Below the pieces are notes generated by a model. It did no database searches, had not been told where the DNA came from, and was given only the letters and a program-made list of their open reading frames with translations. DNA of 64,000 nt from Amyelois transitella (lineage: Eukaryota > Arthropoda > Insecta > Lepidoptera > Pyralidae): positions 9,663,501 through 9,727,500 of the forward strand of contig NC_083505.1 of the NCBI RefSeq assembly GCF_032362555.1, read 5' to 3'. The position numbers and the translations under genes were made by a program. Positions within the stretch are counted from its first letter, which is position 1. Every line of letters starts with the position of its first letter. Shown here piece by piece: positions 1 to 10,700 of the stretch.

Positions 1-2646
1 TGGCCTTGGATGCCGCGGTTCTTGCCGGCCAGAGAGCCCAGCGAACTCAGCGGCGGCACCACGCCCGCCACCACTGGGCACTCCGGCTAGGGAACAATCA
101 TAAGTCAAGTCAAATCTATCAAATAGACAGCTTAAACAATTTCAAGTATATGAATATTAAAGTTGGAAATTTTTGTGAACGAAAATAAAGCTCAAAGGTT
201 CTTCTAATTAAATAAAATCTCGTAGTTGTTGGTTTGTCACAGATTGTCATGGTGATTGTGTATATGAACTGACCACCAGTCATTGTAGAGATTGGCCCGG
301 TTCGGGAGGGTATCCCAGAACCTAGCGTAGCGACAACACAATAGAATCGTCATAGGAGAGATCGGCACAGTCCAGCGTATCATAAACTACTGTCGCCGCG
401 ATACAACGACAGCGCTTGAGAACTTGCAAGATCCATCTGATTTAAAAACATTATACGTACGAGTATGATTAGGGTTGCTTTTTTTAACGTGTTGGCCATC
501 ATCGTCATCGTGGAGATCTGCCCGGTCCAGCGAGGGAGTTTTCGCGGTACCTGGCGTCGTCGCGACGACACAGTGACAGCAGGACGAGAATTGGTTGAGA
601 CCATCTGAACTTCTGGCTTTATGGAAGGGTATGGGTCATCGTACCTGTTGGTCATCATCGTCATCGTGGAGATCAGCCCGGTCCGGCGGCGGAGTGTCGC
701 GGAACCTGGCGTCGCGGCGACACAGAGGAAGCGGCACGAATAGAGCACGCCCCGGTGTGCAAGAAAATACGCGCGAATCTCCACGCGTGCCGTCGCCTAA
801 GCCGCATACGCTCTGCTCGAGTTCCACGCCGGCGGTCATTGTCTCTGATAATAATATAGGTACCATAAAGTTAGTATTCTTAACACCATAAATCTTTATA
901 TACTTCGCTCTTCTCTTTCCTTCTTGCTTACTATTTTCTTTCTCGTCTAGGGCACCAAGTCAAAGGCCAATGGCTTGGTATTGGAGTTTATTAGAAATAG
1001 TCACTGGTTCTCTAAAGCCGCTTACTTATTTATGGCATTACTTAATTTTTCTTGTTATCAAGCATTATAGTAACCATTACAGCCACCAACATTTTGAGAT
1101 AATTTCACAAGGTTTCAAACGTTTTAAGTAAAAAGGTAAGTAACCTTTGGGTGAACTTTAACTTGATAAACATACCTACATAAATTATTGGAAAATAAAT
1201 GTCTTTACCATCAATCATCCCAATCCATCGTACAACACCATAGTAATGTTGATCAACATCCGTGGCCACTTCAACTAGCGATCCGACTCCGATATCTTCT
1301 TGCAGTTGAAGTGGCGAAGCCCTGGAAGATGCTACCGGCCGCGGGGAGCCAAGTGCTGGCGAATCGTAAACCTCTTCGGGAGCATCACCGCCGCAAACAT
1401 CTGCGAAATTGGAAAAATCTATACTAATTTTGTACAGAGGAGTTTCATTGATTGTTTGTAAGGGTTAATCTTCGGAAATACTGAATCGGCCATGAAAATT
1501 TATACATGATTAATAATATAAAGGTTCGGGCAAAGCCGTGGCGGGCCGATAGTCCATAAATAAACAAATATTAACGATAGATCAGACTGAGATAACGATA
1601 AAGTATGAGCAGCACAGCAATATGTGTGTAATGGTAATGAGATGGTAATTCAATGATAGGTATACTATAATATTTAACTTAAATTATTCAAAATATACAC
1701 ACTTTCTTCTAATTCAAAAACACAGAGAGGCACTTCGTTGAGATCCAATTCCTGTAAATACGCGTACGACATTTTTCAGGGCACACTCGTTATAACAGCC
1801 GGCCGGCCGTCTGCTACGCGCCGCTAATTTTAGAAACTAGGAAAGCTAAAATAGGACAACCTATGAACAGTTTTTGTTTAACCGGTGCTGCAGTGTTGTG
1901 TTTACTAATTGTTAAGGTGTGAAGTCTAATAAGAATGGTAAGTTGATTATTTATTATAAATCCATAATTTGGTGTAATAATTTTACTATTGTACATACAT
2001 ATATTAACCCTGTCTATATCTGTATAGCCATGCAACATGCATATACATATACAATGATTTATTTTCTCAATGTCATATAGGCATAACACTGTTATGCGGC
2101 TTAATTGGCTTCTGCTTATGACTTTGTTCATGTGGGAATTTCTAGGAATAAAATAAGCAAATACTGTTCTGGAATCTACTATGCCAAATTTCATCTAAAT
2201 CAGTATGATGTTGTTTCGGAATTTATTTTAGATATATATATAGATAGATATCTCTTCTCTTAATTATTTCGCCAATTATTTTTTTTATTGCAGATTTTAA
2301 TAATTTTTTTTTTAATTTCTTGTTTTGACATTGACATGGTTTTTTAATGTTCCCAATACACACCAACTAGGATGCCCGTTTCCACTTTCTTGGGTTCTTG
2401 GACCATTTTGCTCTTTGGTCTTGTTTCTTCTGCAGGGGTTTGTTGTGGGGCTGTATGTGTTGTTCTGCGACGTCGCTCCGGCGCTAGGTGTGCGATAAGG
2501 TTTAGAGATTTCACTCGCTCATTCTGCGGTGAGCGCTGCATAGTTCGCCTGGGGCTCCTGGGCACTGATCCATACTCGGGGCGCTCGGGCTCACGAGGGG
2601 CTGGTGGCCAACTTCCAGCAATGAGGTTGAATAGGTCAATCTGCGA
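1..2646 (-). CDS. CYLD: CYLD-like deubiquitinase, partial (C-terminal part lies beyond the left edge)
   Basis: CYLD is a USP-family deubiquitinase that trims Lys63- and Met1-linked ubiquitin chains and restrains NF-kB/Imd-type signalling. Four exons read leftward: 2646-2364, 1400-1209, 844-645 and 86-1, with compatible phases (0/1, 1, 1/0, 0). Exon 2 carries the start of the last CAP-Gly domain (GVGSLVEV, then YGVVRWIG). Exon 3 continues it (AGVELEQSVCG, then FSCTPGRALFVPL and CRRDARF). The exon at the window edge ends in GKNRGIQG, the lead-in to the USP catalytic Cys box, which is itself outside the window. Exon 2646-2364 is basic and Pro-rich and is assigned by splice phase only. Its donor (TTG|GTGTGT) is ordinary, and upstream exons were not found. 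The intron after exon 3 holds degenerate copies of that exon's 3' end. Identity is confident; the 5' structure is not. Confidence 0.88.
268..575 (-). repeat. Three decayed copies of the 3' end of CYLD exon 645-844
   Basis: Reading the minus strand, segments at about 570-490, 415-358 and 340-268 each resemble the last 75 or so bases of the exon ending at 645 (Cys-Arg-Arg-Asp run, then Asp-Arg-Ala-Asp-Leu and an acidic tail). The first copy keeps GATGACGATGATG but has small indels. The farthest copy still reads in frame in part (LCCRYARFWDTL against LCRRDARFRDTP). Spacing is irregular. None has a good acceptor of its own, so they are treated as non-coding relics. Confidence 0.7.
1703..1772 (-). 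other. Possible alternative first exon of CYLD
   Basis: An ATG at 1772 opens a short reading frame (starts MSYAYLQELDL) ending at a GAAA|GTGTGT donor after 1703 in phase 1. That phase would join correctly to the CYLD exon beginning at 1400. I do not recognise the peptide, and the frame otherwise stops within 32 codons, so this may be chance. Confidence 0.2.
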
Positions 2647-2679
2647 CTGAAAAATAATCCCAACTAATATTATAAATGC

Positions 2680-3025
2680 ATAAGTTAATTTGTTACCTCT
2701 TCGTGCATTATCTACTGAACTGAACCAACTATAAGGTATCTTTCATCCCAGCAAAAACTATAGTTCCGTGGGATTTGCGAAAAACGTGTATTCTTTTGTA
2801 GGCACTTCATTCGTGGCTTTTTGTAGGTGGTGTTTTATTTGTTGCTTTTTGGTAGGTAGTGAAAGTGAAAGTTGTTACCTCTTCAGTTTAACCACTGAAC
2901 TATTCTGCATGAAATTTTACATGCATATAGGGTGGAGTACAGAGATGGACACGGGATTTAATCCCAGTAAAAAGTAAAGTGATTTATGAAAAACTTGTAT
3001 TTTTTGGTATGTGGCATTAATTGCC
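2680..3025 (+). repeat. Tandemly doubled Lepidopteran interspersed repeat
   Basis: Two diverged units of roughly 190 bp follow each other. Each begins with TTGTTACCTCTTC and ends with GAAAAAC(G/T)TGTATT. A third relative is at about 55040-55080. This looks like a non-autonomous mobile element; its class is not determined. Confidence 0.5.
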
Positions 3026-3235
3026 AGGTTGACGGAAAAAGACCTAGAGGTCGCAGCCCTACAAGATGGTCGGATCAAATCCGATCGTCACTAAACACCG
3101 ATCTCCATAAGGCCCTCCACGACGCAAAGGATCGCAACAGGTGGAAGGAAGAGATCAAAGAGAAAGTGATTCGGCGGGGGAGTCACGACCCTCAGCAATG
3201 AGGTATACGACGCGAGGAGGAGGGCATTAATTGCG
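3025..3235 (+). mobile_element. 5'-truncated non-LTR retrotransposon, 3' end of the coding region
   Basis: The plus strand encodes GKRPRGRSPTRWSDQI, then DRNRWKEEI and RRGSHDPQQ before a stop at about 3201. This arrangement (basic GRP, RWxDxI, DRxRW, HDPQ) is typical of the C-terminal tail of insect LINE polyproteins. Reverse transcriptase and endonuclease are absent. Confidence 0.65.
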
Positions 3236-4774
3236 CACAGGCAAAATTGCAGTAAAAAAAAGCTAAACCTATAAAATTAACACAGTTTTAATTTAAGATG
3301 GCAACAGGAAGATACACATTGCCTTACCACCTGTTTTAGTTTTTTTTTTTTACATATAACCAAACAAGTTTTAAAACATTGCCTGAAAACACAGATCTTA
3401 TACTTTTCATGGACTAATAAAAAGTAATAGCAAATTCATCAGTGACACAAAAGCTGTATGTAATGTTAGTTGCTGGTGCAAACACATAGTGCCTTCCCAC
3501 AGTTAGTAAAATGACGACCACAACAGTAAGATCTTTAGTAGTATGAAGTCTCATGAATGTCTTAACACTAAAACAGATTTCAATAACTACCTATACATAA
3601 TATCTAAGTTTACTGGAAATCAGTCTAGTATGCAAAATATAGAATAATTAAGTAGCTAATTTAAAAGTGTAAAACTGAAAATAATAAAAATTACATAAAT
3701 AACCATGTAACTTTGGATATAAAATCTCAATTGAATTATTTTTTTTTGGCAAAACTTTTAATTACAATATTCTCCTCTTTCAAAGCACCAATGGTAATGT
3801 TAGTGACTCAATATATATTTTTAAATATTTTTCAAAATAATTTATTGTGAAATAGGTACGTGCGGTTAGAACAAATTCAAGAAATTTTATGATTTTAAAC
3901 CTGTGTACTTTGATTGCTGTCTGTTTCTCCATTTCCATATTTCTTTTCATCACTCATTATTTTGGCTAAGACCGTCAACTACATTGATGATAAATATACT
4001 GTTTCTAAAATGCAAAATAAAGAAGTTTACAAATATAGTGTTCGTAACAAGAAGAAAAACAAGGAGTAAGGTACCTTTATAACTTTGTTATATAGATTTC
4101 ACTAACCTGTGAGTAATTTTACAGATAAGTTTAATTAAAGATTTGAAAGTGATTCTAAAGATTTTCGACCTTCAATTTTAAAAACCGAATACTTTGTATT
4201 GCATGGATTTTTGGGAAATGTTATCTTCCAAAAATCCTATTCAAGTAAATTTTTGTAGGTACGTAGGTATTTTGTCAAGATTTTGATTTGACAACATAAA
4301 CTAAGGAAATAAAATAAATTGACAATGACACAAGTAAGACACGCCACGACGCACAAAAATCTTTGCTTTGCTTGCAAGTTCACAGATATTAAAAAGAACA
4401 ATGTCAATTTGACAATGAACCATGAACGTACATTCACAGTCAAAAGCGTTTTCCTATTTGTAACTCGGGATCAGAAAGGGGGTGCTACAGTTTTTAAATA
4501 TTTGTTTGGTATGTGATGTTTTGACCACACCCTGGACACTGCCTTATCTGCCGATCAATTACATATTTTAATAAATGTTGTTCTTACTCCTACAAACAAG
4601 CTCGTAAAGGCAAACGCGTGCTTGAAGGCTAGACCTACGGTAATGATGACCTTATACTTTATATTTGAACTTGTAATAGGGGCGTCAAATTAATTTTGTG
4701 TTCTTTTATCTATACCTACATACTACTCTGTCAAGAAAGTAGCAGGAAAAGATCAATAATACACAAACTGTTTG
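3236..4774. other. Spacer between CYLD and the mariner; no gene seen
   Basis: AT-rich sequence with short stop-riddled frames on both strands. No exon with family similarity or convincing splice signals was found. CYLD 5' exons or its promoter could lie here unrecognised. Confidence 0.5.
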
Positions 4775-5848
4775 TTATTCATCCAAATTTATTTTATCAC
4801 CTTCAAAATATGCTCCTTTAGAAACGATACACTTACGCCAACGAATAATCCAATCATCAAAACATTTTTTAAACGCTGTTTCCGGAATTGAGGTCAGTTC
4901 TCGCCGCGAATTCTCTTTTATGTCTTCTACCGATTGAAAACGGGTGCCACGAAGTGGTAATTTGAGTTTAGGAAAAAGAAAAAAGTCGGCTGGAGCCATA
5001 TCTGGTGAATATGGTGGTTGCTCGATGGTATTTGTTGAGTGTTTGGTTAAAAATTCGTTCACAATGATGGCCTTGTGCGAAGGTGCATTATCATGGTGCA
5101 AAATCCAAGAATTTTCTTTCCACAAATCTGGCCTTTTTCGTCGGATTTGCTCTCTTAAACGCCGCATAACACTCAAATAATATTCCTTATTTACCGTTTG
5201 ACCTTCCGGCAAGAATTCCGAGTGCACAACACCGCGATAGTCAAAGAAAACAGTCAACATGACTTTGACTTTTGAACGACTTTGGCGTGGTTTTTTCGGT
5301 TTTGGTTCAGTTGGAAGGCGCCACTCCGAAGCTTGTTGACTAGTTTGCATGTCAAACTCGTAAACCCACGTCTCGTCACCAGTAACAATGCGTTTCATGA
5401 ATGTTGGGTCGGAATTGACTCGTTCTAGCATGTCCTCAGCGACTCTCATGCGATTGAGTTTTTGAAAAAAATTCAGGTCTTTTGGGACTAGCCGAGCGGC
5501 AACATGTTTCATACCCAAATTATTAGTTAAAATGGTACGGATCGACTCGTGAGATACAGAAAGTTCGGTGGCTATCTCTCTCAAAGTTGAATGAGGATTT
5601 TCAGTCACTATTTCCTTCACTTTTGCGATGTTAACTTCAGTTGCAGACGTTGATGGCCTACCAGAGCGAGGCAAATCTTCCATCACATCTCGACCGCTTT
5701 TGAACGCTTTGTACCACTCATAAGCACGAGTTTTTGATAAAGTCGATTCACCGTAAGCCTTCTGTAACATTTTCAGTGACTCCGAACACGATATTCCATT
5801 GGCAATGCAAAATTTAAGACAAACTCTTTGTTCGATGTTTTTATCCAT
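4775..5848 (-). mobile_element. Mariner-family transposase, apparently intact
   Basis: An uninterrupted 357-codon frame from ATG at 5848 (MDKNIEQRVCLKF) to a stop at 4775. A longer in-frame start 25 codons upstream is hydrophobic and probably not used. The N-terminal half has the paired helix-turn-helix DNA-binding region with the GRPSTS linker. The catalytic triad is visible: Asp in TGDETWVYEFD, Asp in HHDNAPSH and Asp in YSPDMAPADFF. There are 34 residues between the last two, which defines mariner (DD34D). Length matches active mariners (about 345-355 aa), with no frameshift or stop, so the insertion is young or still capable. I could not pair the terminal inverted repeats: the left end near 4725-4750 and the right end near 5930-5975 do not match convincingly. 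Confidence 0.92.
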
Positions 5849-5923
5849 TATGAAATTAGCAATACACACTAGATATGATATAACTAAAAATAGCACTGTA
5901 TTTAATGTAAACAACAGATGCAA

Positions 5924-6381
5924 CTCAAACTCCGCGCCAAAATGGAAAACAGTTGTGCCAATCTAACAACAACAAAAAAACAAAAATTTGAATTTGGAAC
6001 CATAAATAAATAATCCATTCCCGATACTTTTCTGACTGAATGTATAATGAAACAGTAAAAATATTTTGTCTGTACATTGAGTGTTTTTGACTGAAATGGA
6101 TAAAGGGACACTTAGAATGAATAATAGAAAGCAGAAATATATTTTTTAATTTCTTGTCTGTCTGTCTGTCTGTAAGTATGATCACGATTATCTCCGAAAG
6201 TACTGAACCGATTTACTTAAAACAAAGCAATTGGTGAAAGTTTTAACTCAGAAAAACATTTAAAGTTTGTTTCATCAAAATCGGTTCACTAAAAAAAAAG
6301 TTATCGACATTTGAATGAACTCAAGGCATGAGTTTGCCTGCAAATAAGTTACGAAATTTAAAATTCAAAGTCATTTATCTT
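5924..6381. other. Repeat-derived spacer right of the mariner
   Basis: Contains a (GTCT)n-bearing segment (about 6060-6180) resembling other copies at 7290-7400, 47380-47410 and 48160-48190, followed by a 'tactgaaccgattt' type repeat body. No gene seen. Confidence 0.5.
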
Positions 6382-6712
6382 TTAAGATCGGAATAGGTAG
6401 ATTGAATTGGGGTCAATGAACTGAAACGTATATATAATATGGACATGCCTCCGTCCGGGATTGCGGGATTTGAAAATTATTAAGATTTTTTCCGGAATTT
6501 TTACAAGTGGGATGAAGAATATATTAGTGGTAGCTGTTTTTCCCCGACTTCGTTCACGTAAATTGTAGTCCTATGTTACCCGCGGACAATGTAGTTTACT
6601 GTAAGTGTAAGTACTGAAATGGAATCCCGGAAAAGAGGCTTATCCATGTTATGCTTTCTATGGTAATTCATGATGCAAGTACATAAAATAAATCTACCTA
6701 TTCCGATCTCTG
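6382..6712 (+). mobile_element. Non-autonomous hAT-like MITE, copy 1
   Basis: A 331-bp element bounded by inverted repeats of about 20 bp (inner sequence GATCGGAATAGGTAGATT at the left, its complement at the right). It is flanked by near-identical 8-bp repeats (tttatctt, tttatcat). An 8-bp duplication is characteristic of the hAT superfamily. A second copy lies at 48232-48569. No transposase is encoded. Confidence 0.8.
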
Positions 6713-6823
6713 TTTATCATTGTATAAATATAAGTGAAAATCAGTTTGATAATATTCTGGTTTTACCGTACATAACATGCGTAATTCTCACGTAAAAAGT
6801 TTTTGGTTTGTTAGTCTACTTTA

Positions 6824-7080
6824 GTACCGTGTGGTTCTCGGCATCAATACAAAAAAGAATAGGACCACTCCATCTCTTTCCCATGGATGTCGTAAATGGC
6901 AACTAAGGGATAGGCTTTCAAACTTGGGATTCTTTTTTAGACGATCGGCGAGCAACCTGTCGCTATTTGAATCTCAATTCTATCATTAAGCCAAATAGCT
7001 GAACGTGGCCATTCAGTTTTTTCAAGCCTGTTGGTCTGTCTACCCCGTAAGGGATATAGACGTGACCATATGTATGTATG
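6824..7080 (+). mobile_element. SINE-like retroposon with a perfect target-site duplication
   Basis: A 257-bp element beginning CCGTGTGGTTCTCGGCA and ending in (TATG)n. It is flanked by identical 12-bp repeats, TAGTCTACTTTA, at 6812-6823 and 7081-7092. This is the reference copy for many others here: about 9963-10184, 16851-17080, 34293-34572, 42352-42482, 54552-54812 and partial copies. The 3' end (CTACCCCG, GGGATATAGACGTGA, TATG repeats) resembles the 3' tail of the LINE fragments at 27782 and 31324. Confidence 0.85.
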
Positions 7081-7107
7081 TAGTCTACTTTAATTTCACA
7101 ACATCGC

Positions 7108-7180
7108 AACGGCCTCGATGCTCCAGTGGTTGGCGCGTGAGACTGTGAAAATTGACGGTCCAAGTTCGAGCCCCAATAAA
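7108..7180 (+). repeat. tRNA-derived SINE head (RNA polymerase III boxes)
   Basis: GGCCTCGATGCTCCAGTGGT resembles the 5' part and A box of a tRNA. GTCCAAGTTCGAGCCCC, about 40 bases further on, resembles a B box. It cannot fold as a full tRNA, so it is called a SINE relic. Confidence 0.5.
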
Positions 7181-7794
7181 AACAAAATGTTTTTTTTATT
7201 AAAAATATTTTTTTAGAGTTGTTTGAGTATTTTATTTTAAAAAAAAAACTGAAAATCAAAATACTACATAGGTACAATAAAAAGGGTAAAAATATTTTGT
7301 CTGTACATTTAATATTTTGACTAAACGGATACAGACAGACGAACAATGTAAATATTTTTTTTATATTTCTTTGTCTGTCTGTCTGTGTCTGACTGTATGA
7401 TCACAAACACTTACGAACACTTTCGTTTTCGATAATACATTTTTGTTTTTGATTGTTGTTGTATCATATGTTTGTTTTATTTATTCATTTCATCTGTCAA
7501 TTTCAATTTATTCTGTGATCTGTTTGTGGTTTGGTACATTTTGTGGTATATATGTGACCTTTCAATGTCGAGAAAGCTTAATTCTCGTTCTTCGATCTAG
7601 TTTAACAAATTACTTGAGACTTTTATGTATGTAAAATGTCCTAACGCTGTATTGTTCTGCTAAATATTTAATATTTCATAAAGAAGAAAAGTTGGTACCA
7701 TATTATGTAAATATCTTTTTCTTCAGTAGATTACATTGATGTTCCGTTAACCTCTAAAATTGTTATATCCATTTTTCAGGCTGCAACAGACATA

Positions 7795-10700
7795 ATGATT
7801 CGTCAGGGGAGCATAGATGATATTAATGCTCATCAGTTTTTAAAGATTTCAAACTATGAAGACACCGTAAGGCAGCTTGATATATACTATGCTATTGGTA
7901 TGTATGACTGTTATCTTCCTATTTTCTCACCAAGCCAATGATTTACAGTGAACTAAAATTTGGCTGCTTGATTGTTCATTAAGATTTTAGAAGTAGTAAT
8001 CATATTTTTAATTTTTCTTTTATATCTTTATATTTTTCAGTAAAAAGACAGCTATTGAGATTTCAAAGTCCAATAACTGGTCTGTTTCCCGTCATATCAT
8101 CTGATCTCCATGTGGCCAGTGTGAGGGACAGTATATATTGTGCATCTGCAGTATGGGGACTCTACCAGGCCTACAGGTATAATTTTCAATACCATCAGAG
8201 CAGTAAACAGTAGAATACAACTTTTTTGTTATCATAATTTGATTTCAAGAAAATGGAATAATGTGTTCTGCCTACCCTACTAGGAAAGAGGCACAATTTT
8301 ATGAAGTATATTGAATTAATAACAAATTGATACACCAATTGCTTATTTGTTCCAATAAAGTTCATTTTATTGCATGGCTTTTTGTAATACATTGAATTAA
8401 AAACAATTGCTTGTTTTATAATGTGGAATTAAAAATGTTTACCTTATAGACGTATTGATGATGATCGGGGAAAGTCTCATGAGTTAGGCCAAAGTACAGT
8501 GAAATGTATGCGTGGCATCCTTGAGTGTTGGGTGAAGCAGTCTGCAAGGGTGGAGGCTTTCAAGACACGACAGAGCGCAGCACACTCTCTCCATGTTAAG
8601 TTCCACCTCACTACAGGCGAGCCTGTGCTGAGTGATGAAGAGTATCATCACTTGCAGATAGATGTTGTGTCCTTGTACTTATTATTCCTCGTTCAGATGA
8701 TTACTTCAGGGTTGCAGATTATTTATACACAAGTATGTGTGCCCATAGTATGTTATTGTAAATTTTTTGAAATGCTCAAATTTTTGTATGAATTAATATA
8801 TTTTTTTTACTTACAGGATGAAGTAGCATTTGTGCAAAATTTAGTTTATTATGTGGAGCGTGCATACAGAACTCCTGATTATGGAATGTGGGAAAGAGGC
8901 TCTAAATATAATGATGGAAAACCTGAAATTCATGCTTCCTCTATTGGTAAATGTTTAAAGTATTTTGATGTGTCTTTCTTTTGGCATTCACCTTGTCTGT
9001 AATGGTGTATTTTATTTTTAATTTTAGGTATGGCCAAGGCTGCCTTGGAAGCAATTAATGGCTGCAACTTGTTTGGAGACAAGGGAGCATCTTGGAGTGT
9101 AGTTTATGTTGATATTGATGCACACAATAGAAACAGAAGTATATTTGAAACTATGCTTCCAAGAGAATCTAGTTCTAAAGTATGTAATTACTTTTGATAT
9201 AAGTTTTTCATAATATACTCTTTTATATATTTAATGTATTTTTATAATGTATAATAAAACATAAGTAAATGCTTATTATCTCTACTAATATTATAAGTGC
9301 GAAAGTAAATCTGTATATCTGTGTACGCTTTCACACCTAAACCACTGGACTGATTTTAAAGAGGGGATGAATGATTGTCAGTAAACTTTTACCGCATATG
9401 ATGTTATGGGCAACAGCGAGTATATTATAAAAGCTTAACTTTGTTTAGTGATTTGTCCTAAACATTTGGACAATACCAGTTGTTGAGGTACTTATAAGAT
9501 AAAGATATTACATCTCCTAAACTAGTTCTCTAAAATATGTTTTTATATTAACAGAATTATTATTCACAAACAACAGATCAATCGATTACATTTAAAGTTT
9601 ATTGATATTTTTATTGCAGGGTGTAGATGTCGCCCTACTACCCACCATATCATTCCCAGCCTTTGCCACACATGAAGAACATTTATTGCAATTGACAAAA
9701 ACAAACATATTACGGCGACTTAAGGGAAAATATGGTTTTAAGCGGTTCAGCCGTGATGGATACAAATGTGTTCTTGAAGATCCTAACAGGAGGTACTATC
9801 ATGAAGGAGAATTAAAGGAATTTGATGGCATTGAGTCGGAATGGCCTTTGTTTTATGTCTTCATGATCATTGATGGCGTTTTTCGGACATTACCTGAACA
9901 AGTGGAGGAATATCAGAAACTATTGAAAAATAGAATTTACATGGACGAATTCGGAGGTAATCATACATACATATACACATATAATCATCCATATATCCGT
10001 TGCGGGGTTGACAATTGGCTTAGTAATGGAATTGACATTCAAATAGTGACAGTTTGCTAGTCCATCGCCTAAAAAAAGAATCGCATGTTTATAAGGCTAT
10101 CCCTTAGACGCCCTTAACGACATCCATGTGAAAAGAGATGGAGTGATCCTGTTCTTTTTTGTAATGGTGCCGGGAACCACACGGCACATGGTGGTTAATA
10201 TACTTAAACTCCTCCAATAGACTGAACACCAACCGACACCTTATATTGTAGGTATAGGTTGTAAAATGGTGTGTATATTTATTTATTTTAAAATTTTACA
10301 GATCCTGTTATTCCTTGGTATTATTACGTTCCGCGTGAGGGCATCGACAATGAGCGTAGTGAACCCAACTCAGTACGAAGGGTACCTGCAAGTAAGTTGC
10401 GTTACATCAAAAATATCTTTAATCTTTTTAAATAAAAAAAAATATATATTACGGCAACAATCACTATAAATGTTAATGTGAAATATCGATCAGTGCCATC
10501 ATTGAGAAGGGGCGCATTTGATAAATTTTTATTCTTTCAGCTCTCGTATAATGTGTTATACAAAAATAATATGTTAACATACATTTTAAATTCAGCTGAA
10601 CAATCTATTGTATAATAATTACAGATCACCCGGCAGATAATGAAAATAAAGGTAAAAGCAACTATCAGTAGGCAAATCTTTGTTTCATCTGATCTTCTGC

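Noticed and set aside
380-784. 134-codon minus-strand frame across the CYLD exon and its first copy
   Set aside because: It is out of frame with the CYLD CAP-Gly reading; its internal repetition merely reflects the exon-tail duplication.
4720-5990. Terminal inverted repeats of the mariner
   Set aside because: Candidate ends at about 4725-4750 and 5930-5975 do not pair convincingly by eye, so boundaries are not claimed.
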